From positions 310,001-374,000 of the forward strand of contig CAJJDN010000050.1 of assembly GCA_905182985.1 (NCBI GenBank): 64,000 nucleotides of DNA, written 5' to 3'. Position 1 is the stretch's first letter; each line of letters starts with the position of its first letter. The notes beneath the pieces are model-generated. The model searched no databases and was not told the origin of the DNA. It saw only the letters and a program-made list of their open reading frames with translations. This stretch comes from Paramecium sonneborni (taxonomy: Eukaryota > Ciliophora > Oligohymenophorea > Peniculida > Parameciidae). Below, in pieces: positions 12,440 to 23,900 of this stretch. Position numbers and translations under genes: made by a program.

Positions 12440-12830
12440 AAAGTAATATAATTAATTATTAATAAATAGAAGAATGATTGTACTATATTTATTGAAGAAC
12501 TCACAAGTGATGATTATACTTTGAACTAATGTCATATTTAATAAAAATTAGAGAAGGATAATGAAGATGAATTTATAATTCAAATATCTTACGAACTTGT
12601 AAATTTGAAACCTCGCAAAAATCTTCATCATGCAATGTTAAAATTAAATCTATTGATAAATTAAAATAAATGCTCAAACTTATTGATGAAAAAAGTAAGT
12701 TAAAATCTAATCTTTAAACATATGACTCATTTGCAAATCCTAAATAGTAAGATCTGGCGAGTTAGATATTATGTTTTAAAATGCTTATAAAGTATTGTTG
12801 ATATTATTGTCACAATCAGTAATCAATTGA
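12440..12830 (+). pseudogene. Probable frameshifted gene remnant
   Basis: Two plus-strand frames read convincingly as protein one after the other. The first contains IEELTSDDYTLNQ and KLEKDNEDEF, and the second contains KSIDKLKQMLKLIDEKSKLK and YDSFANPKQQDLASQ. The switch falls near 12565-12590 with no GT donor available for an intron, and no ATG opens the first frame. The simplest readings are a disabled gene or a base error in the assembly. No family was recognised. Confidence 0.35.
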
Positions 12831-13578
12831 AACTGTATAATTTTATATAAAAAAAAAAGTATTCTAAAAAGGTTATCCCTACTATTTCATCAATAACTAC
12901 AAGATTTGGAATCAGAAATCAGATTTATTATTTTGATTTTTATTTATCATCTTTTTGAAGAATTGTATAATATCTAAAAAAATCATTTTTGCTTTTTTTT
13001 AATCTCAAAGTGAACATCCTTTAACAAATAATACAAAATTTGATATCTCATTATCAAATATGTCATTAAACTATTTCTTAATTGATTTATAGAAATTCTA
13101 TTTTTTTTAAATTTTCTAGGATGAAAAAGTACTCAGTTAAACATTTTAAAATTCAATACTTTTAATAAGAATAATGAGAAATCAAAACATATAATGAATT
13201 TAAACACAAAATTAGATAATTATAAGAAGATTATGATAAAGATGTAAAATTATATGCATCAAAAATGTTGAAATACAATTTTTTTATCCAGCAAATAAGT
13301 TATTACAGATAATTATCATTTTTAAATTGCTAATAATTAAAAGCTATTTATATTAAACAATCAAATGTATTCTATCTTTAAATATTCAATTTTAGAACTT
13401 CAATAATTCAGAAAAAATTAATTTATAATTCTTAAATATTTCTAATATTAAATCATAATCTATTTTGTATTGGACAATAATATAACAATATTTTGAACAT
13501 CAAACTCTATAGAGCATTTAAAAAAATAGAATCTATCTTTCAAATATAAATATATGAATATTTCTAAAAATTTATTAT
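12831..13578. other. Intergenic, no gene seen
   Basis: Very AT-rich, with A and T runs; no frame with coding-like composition was found on either strand. Confidence 0.4.
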
Positions 13579-14784
13579 TATATATACAAAAATTGAATTA
13601 AGTAATATCAAGTAGATGATTAAGGTTTATAATTTTAAAAGAATTATTTTTAGTCTTCAGTCATATTTACAACTATTTATTTTGCATCACTAATGATTTT
13701 GGGAACATCAATTTATAATTGATCTTTAATGAAACCAGTTAGAAATTCTGAGATTTAACCAATATCTTTTTAAATTAATTCATATCCAAATTCTTTAAGA
13801 AAAGCAATACTAATTTTGATGATTGAAAAGATATCAGTGGCCAAAATAAAATCCCAAAAGAAAATTACTCTATCAATAGGGAAGGTATATAAAAACTAAG
13901 TTAAAATCCATTGCCAAATGTATTATTAATCACTAATTCCTTCATCTTAAAAGTGTTGATAAAGTGCTGGAAGATATTCATTAAAATTTTTTGAGAACAC
14001 TTAGCATATGGCTTTAGCATAATTGAAATTGACTCTATAGATTTCCCACCATTAAAAGAGAGGATTAGTATTAATAAAATGAATAAGCCAAAAGACTTCC
14101 TCTTCTTTGCCTCCACTAACAATTAATGAGAATCCAACGATATAATTCATTCCTTAAACATAACCAATATCCTCATTAAGCATGGAAAGGGCTTTGAGAA
14201 TAGAGAATAATTATTATTAACCTTAATTGTAATCTTTAAAGTGATCATGAGAGGGAAATGTTCTATTAATATCTTTGGTAATATCTTCAAGGATTTTTTG
14301 AGTGGGAGTTTAGTTTTTTAACTTTGTATAAAGATGGGGATCATAGTCTCTGTTTCTATAGACTTAAGCCATCCAGAAGTTCCATCTATATTTAGAGATG
14401 GCTCCATCCATAAGAATATTTTTGAAATCTTCGTTATTGATTTCTTTAAGAAGATAAGCATCAATAATATCTTGGTTTGATAATTTGAAAGGACCACCAA
14501 GTTATTATGTTAAGGATTATAATATTTTTTTAGAAAAGTGCTTATTAGAATTGATTTTGGGTTCTTTACATTAATCATCTTCATTAGTCTGTTATTATAA
14601 TTACTCAATGGATGAGGATCGTCTAAACAAAAAAATATAATTCTCATCATTTATAAATTCATATTTCTTTTGATAGTAGAGATTCCATTTTGATTGTTTC
14701 TAAGAATAAGCTGGATCATTTTTTTCAATTTCTTATTGAAACTCTTCACCAACATATTTATATGTATTGATAATTTTTGGAGGA
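13579..14784. repeat. 1,206-bp direct repeat, copy 1 (assembly artefact likely)
   Basis: This block matches 14785-15990 base for base as far as I could compare by eye (offset 1206). The two copies are separated only by a single N at 14785. Copy 1 starts inside the 3' flank and stops inside the coding sequence of the TBC gene, so it carries a truncated TBC gene lacking its first 29 codons (minus strand, stop at 13608-13610). Two overlapping contig ends left unmerged at a one-base gap is the most economical explanation. Confidence 0.92.
13608..14784 (-). pseudogene. Truncated duplicate of the TBC gene
   Basis: Same reading frame as the intact gene at 14814-16076 but ending at the N without an N-terminus. 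It encodes the whole TBC domain and shared C-terminus. It should be treated as an artefact of assembly rather than a second locus unless reads spanning 14785 show otherwise. Confidence 0.85.
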
Positions 14785-14785
14785 N
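14785..14785. other. Single-base scaffold gap (N)
   Basis: One undetermined base joins the two identical 1.2-kb blocks. It marks a contig junction, not a biological feature. Confidence 0.95.
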
Positions 14786-15990
14786 ATATATACAAAAATT
14801 GAATTAAGTAATATCAAGTAGATGATTAAGGTTTATAATTTTAAAAGAATTATTTTTAGTCTTCAGTCATATTTACAACTATTTATTTTGCATCACTAAT
14901 GATTTTGGGAACATCAATTTATAATTGATCTTTAATGAAACCAGTTAGAAATTCTGAGATTTAACCAATATCTTTTTAAATTAATTCATATCCAAATTCT
15001 TTAAGAAAAGCAATACTAATTTTGATGATTGAAAAGATATCAGTGGCCAAAATAAAATCCCAAAAGAAAATTACTCTATCAATAGGGAAGGTATATAAAA
15101 ACTAAGTTAAAATCCATTGCCAAATGTATTATTAATCACTAATTCCTTCATCTTAAAAGTGTTGATAAAGTGCTGGAAGATATTCATTAAAATTTTTTGA
15201 GAACACTTAGCATATGGCTTTAGCATAATTGAAATTGACTCTATAGATTTCCCACCATTAAAAGAGAGGATTAGTATTAATAAAATGAATAAGCCAAAAG
15301 ACTTCCTCTTCTTTGCCTCCACTAACAATTAATGAGAATCCAACGATATAATTCATTCCTTAAACATAACCAATATCCTCATTAAGCATGGAAAGGGCTT
15401 TGAGAATAGAGAATAATTATTATTAACCTTAATTGTAATCTTTAAAGTGATCATGAGAGGGAAATGTTCTATTAATATCTTTGGTAATATCTTCAAGGAT
15501 TTTTTGAGTGGGAGTTTAGTTTTTTAACTTTGTATAAAGATGGGGATCATAGTCTCTGTTTCTATAGACTTAAGCCATCCAGAAGTTCCATCTATATTTA
15601 GAGATGGCTCCATCCATAAGAATATTTTTGAAATCTTCGTTATTGATTTCTTTAAGAAGATAAGCATCAATAATATCTTGGTTTGATAATTTGAAAGGAC
15701 CACCAAGTTATTATGTTAAGGATTATAATATTTTTTTAGAAAAGTGCTTATTAGAATTGATTTTGGGTTCTTTACATTAATCATCTTCATTAGTCTGTTA
15801 TTATAATTACTCAATGGATGAGGATCGTCTAAACAAAAAAATATAATTCTCATCATTTATAAATTCATATTTCTTTTGATAGTAGAGATTCCATTTTGAT
15901 TGTTTCTAAGAATAAGCTGGATCATTTTTTTCAATTTCTTATTGAAACTCTTCACCAACATATTTATATGTATTGATAATTTTTGGAGGA
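14786..15990. repeat. 1,206-bp direct repeat, copy 2
   Basis: Second copy of the block at 13579-14784. Here the sequence continues uninterrupted into the TBC gene start, so this is the copy that preserves the true gene structure. Confidence 0.9.
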
Positions 15991-16076
15991 GCATCAGGTG
16001 TAGATGTATTTACAAGTTTGGCATTTCCTCTAATAACAATCTTGTTTGTTTTATCTTTTGTACAAATAGGTCCCAT
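14814..16076 (-). CDS. TBC-domain Rab GTPase-activating protein
   Basis: 420 residues, intronless, ATG at 16076 and TGA at 14814-14816. TBC proteins accelerate GTP hydrolysis by Rab GTPases in membrane traffic. Both catalytic fingers are visible: the arginine finger in ITKDINRTFPSHD (IxxDxxRT) and the glutamine finger in GYVQGMNYIVGF (YxQGM). Before them comes YRWNFWMAQ, a diverged form of the R-x-x-x-W-x-x-L entry motif, and after them FWLIHFINTN and IDRVIFFWDFIL as in TBC box C. About 180 N-terminal residues precede the domain and carry no recognised motif. It begins MGPICTK, so N-myristoylation with Cys5 palmitoylation is conceivable. Start choice: the only ATG before a non-coding AT tract. 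Confidence 0.93.
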
Positions 16077-16118
16077 TTAACTTAAAAAATATATATATAA
16101 TTTATATATATAAGAATA

Positions 16119-17593
16119 TCAGTTTTTGTAAATCCTAATAACATCTTGGATTTTAGTTCTGCAAATTGGGCAATCTTTCAAATTCTTGCTACATTTCAAA
16201 CAAGCTGTGTTATGTTTGCATGGCATATAAAGAGCATCACGATCATTCTCAATACATATAATACAACTATTTTCACTACTCTTATCAGTAATTAACTAAG
16301 AAGTCCTTTTACATAAATATGTAGAAGTAGTTCCTATTTTGAAAACTGTTTGATTCTATAATGGATATAACTAAGAAAATTATCCTTCTTTTGATAATCT
16401 TAACCAAGAACTATTCCATTAATATTTATTTAATTACCCATTTGTAGATCCCATATCTTCTAAATAGACACGTCCATCTATTAAACAAATCTTTGCATGT
16501 ATATTTGACAGATGATGATCTTCATTAAATGTTAGATCTGCAGTTTACTTTCGTCCTACTGTACTAACACATTTTTAAAGGTTTAAAGCAATAATATGTT
16601 TCTCAGATGAATTCAATCCTTCAACTATTAGCATGACAACCTACATTTCCATATGCATTTCTTTACTTCAACTATTTGATTATTCATACTCAATTACTAA
16701 ATCTCAAATTGATTACTACCCAATTCAATAATCATCCCTATTTGTAATTCTAATTTACTCTCTACTTTTATAAATGTTCCAGTCGTTGATCCAATATCTT
16801 TTATGAAGAACTATCCCTATAACCATTATTCTTACTTCTTCATTTTAAAAAACAATTTCTGCATGAAATCGACTAATACTTTCTTCTAATATTAAAATCT
16901 AATTGCTAGAATGTCTTCCTATTTTTCCACCTGTTTCTTTAATACAATAGAAATTAGTTTAAGGTCCTTCAGTTGGTTAAATAATGAGTTCATTTTACAC
17001 TTTTGAGACTTAATTTTCAACTTCTTATTCTAATAAAATGCCGGTTTATTATTTCTTTAAAAACTAAGGCTTGTTTTCACTATATAATAGTATGTTTTGA
17101 TTACATTTCACATAATGGTTGTTAAAACTATTAAGAAAAGATTTCATTATTCTTAATATAATTAGTCATCATGTCATGTGATATATTGATTTATCCATAT
17201 TAAGGTTAAGCGGATTCTGTATTTTCAAGAGAAGTATTTTCTTATTCAATTTTATCACATCGTTTATCTTCTAGGATAACTGATTTAAGATGTAAAGTAT
17301 ATTCTTTTAATCCAATTTTAAGCCCTTTTTTTAGAAATAGTTTTTACAATGCATTAACTTTTTTCTAACTATCTTACTGTTGATTCCAAGATCATCAATA
17401 AGATCATTTTCTTCAATTAATTCTAAACATGATCCATCAATGGAATTATTTGCTTCATGTATAAACAAATATTTATACTGAAAATTGTTTATAATGATTG
17501 CAATCCAACAAAATTGAGCCATAAAGAAACATCCTCCCTTGACCATTTTTTTGGTTCTTTTGGAAGAATGGCAAAAAGAGTATCATAATCCAT
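16119..17593 (-). CDS. SAM-FHA-FHA-RING signalling protein
   Basis: 449 residues from six exons; the five introns are 26, 23, 25, 25 and 26 nt and all restore frame. Residues 1-65 form a SAM domain (WSREDVSLWLNFVGLQSL, then LIEENDLIDDLGI). FHA 1 (about 150-235) has GGKIGRHSSN, ISRFHAEI and IKDIGSTTGTFI. FHA 2 (about 265-340) has STVGRKQTADL, HHLSNIHAKI and LEDMGSTNGQL. Both keep the GR, SxxH and NG/TG residues that read phosphothreonine. The last 50 residues are a C3HC4 RING (CIICIENDRDALYMPCKH, CLKC, CPIC) ending VIRIYKN. FHA plus RING occurs in CHFR and RNF8; adding a second FHA and a SAM is unusual. A phospho-dependent ubiquitin ligase is inferred. Confidence 0.9.
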
Positions 17594-17635
17594 ATTTTAT
17601 ATTTAAATTTAAAAGCACTAACTGAAAATAATTAT

Positions 17636-19075
17636 TCACAAATATAATTGTTTTATTTTACTATATGATAGGTACACTAATTCTGGAATGGCTAATGTAT
17701 AATTATTAGCACCAATAATTATATTTTTTGCATTTAATTCTTATTCTATTTTTTTCATTTCTTCTTAATGTCCTGGAGAGAATCGAGTAAATGCTTTAGA
17801 CCAACTTTTAGTAATTATTTCTTTTGGTTCAGGAATCTTAACTCCTAAATGTTTACTTAACTCATTCAAAATAACATGATCATTAACATCATAAATAGAC
17901 ATAATAGACAAATTAGTTGAATTCTAAGGATATTGAGAAGGGAATGATAAAGAATCTGCTACCATACCTAAAATCACTTATTCTTACTTTGGATTTATTA
18001 AATATCCAAAGCCTTTAAACTTTAAAATTATAAACTTATTTATACTTCTTATGGTAATATCTTTTAATCCCAACATATATTTCTTGTTACTAATGAATTA
18101 CATTTGATTCCTCTAAATGTATCTCCAATTTTATTTAAATTAGAATTTATCATTATCTAAGATAATTGATGAGTAGGAGCATTCAATATTAAATAATCAT
18201 AATTTAATTTTTACTCTTCCTACTCATCTCTATTCTCTACTATTAGTTCCTTTGTATTCACATCTATTCTTTTTGCTTTTGAATTCAATTGTACTTTATA
18301 TTCTTCACCATATTACTCTTTCAAATAAGCATGCAAACTCTTTGGTAAAGATTCTACACCATTTTTGAATCTGTAGCTATTTGCTATTCATTTATTATCT
18401 ATTATACCTCCTTTCAATTTCTCATCTCTTATCTATTCAAAATCTTAATCTAAACTCAACTCTTTCTTTATTTCTTATTCATCATATCCTTTCATATGAC
18501 TCTTACTGTAACATAAACCCTTTGATAAATTATATACTGATTCTCCATATATTCCATAAAACACTGATTCTGCATATTTCTCAGTCATCTTCTTTCCCAA
18601 AACCTAATCCAAATATTCACCTAAATTATCTGTATCTGCTTTCATCAACATCATCTTTGGAAAAGCTTTTATAACATTTAACACATCTCCACATCCATTA
18701 TCCTTTACAAATTATAATAGAGTTTATAAATTCATCTACAAAGGAACAGCTATCAATTTTCCATTCCAATAGATATAACTATAAGGTTACTGAATACTAG
18801 GCACAACTAAAGAAATTTAAGCTTCTTTTACATTCTCTATATAAATTAATCTTATTTAGAATATGATATAGTGGCCTATTATACTTTCCCATTCTTATTG
18901 ATCTTGGTCCTTCTTCACAGATAAATCCATTTCTATTATTTGTAACTATCATCCCACCTACACGATTTGATTACTCTATCAAAGTTATTTAAGCCTTAGG
19001 ATAAAAATGCTTGATAAAAAAAGCATTACTCAATCCAGAGAGACCTGCTCCAACTATTACAAATTTATGAGACAT
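17636..19075 (-). CDS. PPOX: Protoporphyrinogen oxidase (oxygen-dependent, HemY/PPOX type)
   Basis: Flavoenzyme that oxidises protoporphyrinogen IX to protoporphyrin IX, the penultimate step of heme synthesis, normally mitochondrial. 451 residues with introns of 34, 24 and 26 nt. The N-terminus has the dinucleotide-binding motif VIVGAGLSGLSNAFFI followed by LIEQSNRVGGMI and the family hallmark CEEGPRSIRM. Further on, SYIYWNGKLIAVP, FYGIYGESVYNLS and KGFGYLINPKQEQVILGM match PPOX substrate-cap and FAD regions. The C-terminus has NIIIGANNYTLAIPELV, a variant of the family's final FAD-contacting stretch (usually GN....G....). No clear mitochondrial presequence is seen, as in many PPOX proteins, where the FAD fold sits at the N-terminus. 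Confidence 0.88.
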
Positions 19076-19356
19076 AAAAAATTAATTATTTAAAATTTTT
19101 TTGATTTAATTACATTTCATAAGAGAAGACTGAGAGTAAAATGGGATCTACCTTAGAAATTATATATTTTGTTTTATTTTTTTATATTGTAAGCAAATCT
19201 TTTTTAATTTATATTCTAACTATGTAATATATTAATGAATTAATAAAGTTGTCTGTTATCTTAAATGATATATTAGAATATTGATATAAAAAATGATAAT
19301 GATAAGTAATTGTATTTGATAAATATGATAAAATATATATATATATATATAAATAC

Positions 19357-20940
19357 TCATTTTGGAGCAAAGCCAAAAAATTCAAATAAAAATAATGCTA
19401 TTTTTAATTTAAACCATTAAATTTTTTATTTCCAGAAGCTGGATTCTGAATATTAAACCGAATATTTAGTAAACTTCAATAGTCTATCTCTAGTAGTACC
19501 TAAATAATAGATATAAGATACCTCCAAGTAAAGCATTATGAATTCCTACTAAATTAGCTGCTCTAATAATGAACATGATTTCAGGAGGCATTGATCTTAA
19601 TAAGGCATTAATATTTTCAAGAGTGACTAAATCTTTATTTCTTAAATATTATCTTTCTTCAATACTGAAAGCATCACCTAATTTCTTCTTTGATGATATA
19701 GTTCTATAGAAGAAGATAAGAGGTAGAAATTCAATATGTTCATTTTTGATTCCCAATTTAATTGCATATTTTTGTACTTATTTATAATTAGACTTAGCAA
19801 TATTATTCCACAAACATCTAAAATTTTGTAACATATCTTTATCAATATCTGTATAAAATCCATGATCTAATAATACTAATTATTATTTTCCATGGTGTTC
19901 TCTAATAAGAATATTTCCTGGATGTGCATCACAATGAACATGTCCATGTTTAAAGATCATTTATCCAAACATATCAATTAAAATATTAGCACATTCTCTT
20001 GGATTTTTTAGTTTATTTACATCATTAATTTTAACACCATCAATGAATTCCATTATAATTACTCTTTAAGAATATTCATAAAATTAGGGAATATAAATAT
20101 TAGAACAATTTTTAAAATTAGATCTAGTAATTTCAGCATTTTAAACTTCTAATGTAAAATCTAATTCTTTTTCTAATGCATTTCTAAAAGTTGTAAATAA
20201 ATCAGAAAAGTTTAATTGACTTGAGCTTGTATTAGAGACAATAAAATCACAAAGTTTAGCAATGTTATGAATAATCATTAAATCATATCTAATATAATGA
20301 TTAAAATAATACCTATATTAAACTCTTAATTATGGGAATTGTACTTTGACAGCAACTTCTTAACCTTTATAAATCGCTTAATGAACTTAAGCAAGTGAAG
20401 CAGCTGCAATAGCTTTATGAGAAAATGATGTAAAGAGTTCAGATAGAGGTTTTTTTAGTTCATATTCTAAAACAATCTAAACATCTTCAAATGATACTTA
20501 TGGTCCTTAATCTTATAAGACTTTTAATGTTTATGTAAATTCTCTAAATTAATATTTTATAATTATACCTTGGCATAACTCTTTCAAGATTACCAATATA
20601 TTAACCTGCTTTTAAGTAAACACCTTTATTTTAAATGCTTAATCTTAAAATCCTATCAGCTACTCTTTAATGAATCTATGAATAAATTAATAAATCTATA
20701 CAATAGATCTTTATTAATGATATTCTTCAGTATTATATTCATATTTGGTTAACTCTATTTGATAATCATAAAGTGATTCGATTACTAAATAAAAATGTAA
20801 TATCGAATACATGTTTTAATGGCAGAAAAGGAGTTTATAAAGCCTGCTGTAAATCCTTATATATCTTTTTTTTATTGCGGAGGTAGAAACAATGTGCATC
20901 CAGTAGTAAATGCTCCTAACAAAATAGCCTTTCTTAACAT
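19357..20940 (-). CDS. ADCK/UbiB family kinase-like protein, ADCK1/5 type
   Basis: 494 residues; introns of 26, 26, 25 and 22 nt. All family signatures are present: YLKAGQYIGN (KxGQ motif), AAASLAQVHQ (Ala-rich nucleotide loop), EVAVKVQFP (catalytic-type lysine), ELDFTLEVQNAE, MIFKHGHVHCDAHPGNIL (HxDxHPGN catalytic loop) and LLDHGFYTDI (DHG in place of DFG, as in the ADCK1/ADCK5 subgroup). UbiB proteins are atypical kinases or ATPases linked to coenzyme Q or mitochondrial lipid homeostasis. A short hydrophobic N-terminus (ILLGAFTTGCTLFL) may be a membrane anchor or targeting signal. It is adjacent to PPOX, another mitochondrial-type protein, but on a separate transcript. Confidence 0.9.
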
Positions 20941-20952
20941 ATATATTATAAA

Positions 20953-23900
20953 TCATTAATTTAATAAGGTAAAAATGTTAGGAATTTCCATCAGCATAGT
21001 ATGAATACTTTAGTTTTGTTACACATCACCATCTTTATTCTCTTCTTTAATCTAATCTACATTATTAGATTTAATTGAATGTTATTTTTAAAGACATTTA
21101 TAGTCGTCAATAATGTTCTTTAATTTTGGTTCCTCCATTACATCTATATAATCCACAGGTTAAGATATTATGGTATTTATACAAATCTTACATTCTTTTA
21201 TATAATAAACAAAACATAGACGAGCTTTAAATTTCTCTAATGTATGATAATTTTATAAATTACTCATTATCTATTCATTTCTAATATAATTATTATACAT
21301 TTACTCAAATTAGTCTCTCAAAAGTATCCATTTTGTAACAGGTTTTAATTTCTTTAGAAAATCATAATAAATTAAGGTTAATCCGACATTTCCTTATTTA
21401 GTTCCGACACATTATTTAGAATATTTTAATTTATCAGCCAAATTAAAAATATCTCCTGCTACTGCTATATTTTTAGAATAAACCCATCCTATTATCATTC
21501 TAAATTAAGTATTTTTTTAAGTCAAATATTCAATAACTGTTTTAACTGAAGAATATGTTTCACAAGTCACAGTAATTAATTCAGTTCTAGGAAAATATTA
21601 TGTCTAATTATGATCATAAGTTAATAATGATGGTCGTATCAACCATGAATCTCTATTTTCATTAGATTTCTTTTTTAACATTATATTAAGTTCTCCGATA
21701 TTCATTAAAACTTATTTTTCTTCTATTTTAGATCCTTCTATTTAATAATCCACATTTTATTATTATTGTGTTTCATTTCCAATTTTATTTTGTACTTCTA
21801 TTTAATTCTATTATTTTGGTTCTATTTATTCTATTAATTTCTTACAAATTATTTATGGAATAATAGATTAAGATGTTATCTTAACTATTTTATTATTCTA
21901 TTATTATTATTATTACTTTTAAACTATTCTCTTTTATTATTTTTGTGCATTATTTTTAACTCCTTGATATTTTATTTTTCTCATTTCTTCATATAATAAA
22001 CTAATTATAAATATTATTAATACTCTTTCTAAATATTAAGTTTTATTATAGACTTTATTTTATCTATCTCTTTTAAATATTTCTCTTTATCTCCTCTCAT
22101 CTCCATAAATATTTATGCTTCTAAATTCATAATAGACTATTCATTCACTTTTCTCCAATTTTTATATGTATGTAACATTTTAGTAATCAATTCCCTTGAT
22201 ATTTTTCTCTCTTCTTCTAAAATTACATCTACTTTCATTTATTCTAACTTTTTTTTCTCAATCTTCTCCTCTTTTAATTACTTCTTATTCTAACTTTTAT
22301 TTTTCAAACTCTCTTTTAACCATCCTATCCATTCAAAATCATCTCTTAAACTCTTAATATTAATTCATATATCTTACATAATCTATAAATTTCAAATCTG
22401 CACTATTAGTATTCCTCTATCTCTATTTATTAATACCAAGTAACTTTTATTCCCATTCCTCTCCTCCAAATACAACTAAAAGATCTATTTCATTCAATCT
22501 CTCTTAAATCGAATCATTCGAACTTCTTAATTTCAAATTTCTTAACGATTACTACTTTATCATATTATACATCAATTATAAACTAAATCCTTAAACTTTT
22601 AAAAAGCATCTACAATAAAATGTTCTTGTTTTCTATAATTATTAAATATACACATTATTCTCTGGCTATTACTATACTAAATCATTATATTGATATAAAA
22701 CTATCTTTACTTCTTATAAATCATCCTCTAATTCTTTCAATTTATACACTGAATACTACTTTGCTTTCATCAATATTTCATTCATTTATTCAGCATCCAA
22801 TTTATTCTCTAAAAACTCATAGTATTATTTATATGTTTATAAATGATTAATTTATTCTCGATTTCTCAACCACCACATTCGTTATTCTTAAAATTCTTTC
22901 ATTTTTTAATTTAAATTTTAAATTACATCTAAATTCTCTTTTAATTTATTTAATAATTAATTATTTTATTTTATATTAGCAACATGAGAACAATTTATTA
23001 AAGTTCTTAAACTTATTACATTTGCTTTAGATTCTAAAAACTCTTCTGCTTTCTACATCCAAAGCATCTAAATATAAAATGACCATAATTGACTTTATAA
23101 TGCTGGATCATCATATTAATTACTGTTTAATAATTTAATTAGTAAATACTATTCTGGTGCTTTACAACTTTACAATTACAATTCAAATTCTCTCAATGTT
23201 TACAACCAATTCTCATACTAACTTTTTATCTTTTGCATCTACATCAAATAATAATGATCTTAAATTTAACTATCACAATTCAACAATTTCATCACTTATA
23301 CTATATTATACCTCTTTTTCCCACATTCCTATTCAATACTATTTGATTAATTCAACAATCTCTAACATTCATATCTCCAATGTATTTATCTAAAATTCTA
23401 TACAATTTATTTTATCTCATCAAAAACAATCTCAGGAATTATTACCTAAGATATTAGTTCATTACTAAAATCTAAATCTTTAATCTCCTTCACTTTTTAT
23501 AACATTATCTGTAAATTCTCTTAATGATTATATGCTATATAGTAAAATTAACGAATAAATTCTATTTACTATTATATCAACTCTATATATTCTTCAAGTT
23601 CTCTTGATTTTAAATATCTATATTAATCCAAATTATCAATTATACTACCTTTCCTTTCAACTATATTTCTTGCTTATATCAATTCTCTCATACGACTTTC
23701 AGTTTCTAATTCAAACCCATATACTTTACATTTATTTTCTATTTCCTCTAATTCCTTTATACTTAAAATTTCCTTTAATTTCTTATCAAATTCTTTGAAT
23801 TATCTAAGCTTTATTTTTTAATTCTCTATATATTCAGTCGTCAATAAACAATTCTCCGTCAAATTTAGCATTTCTGTACAAAATTCATTTGTGATTTTTT

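Noticed and set aside
13579..15990. True tandem duplication of the TBC gene
   Set aside because: Identity over the whole block, exact abutment at an N and truncation at the join favour an unmerged contig overlap.
19331..19352. (TA)n run as a regulatory element
   Set aside because: Simple AT repeats are common in this genome's intergenic DNA; nothing ties it to a function.
22620..23798. Plus-strand frames of 60-80 codons inside the PHD gene
   Set aside because: They are antisense shadows of a 1,629-codon minus-strand gene with PHD domains.
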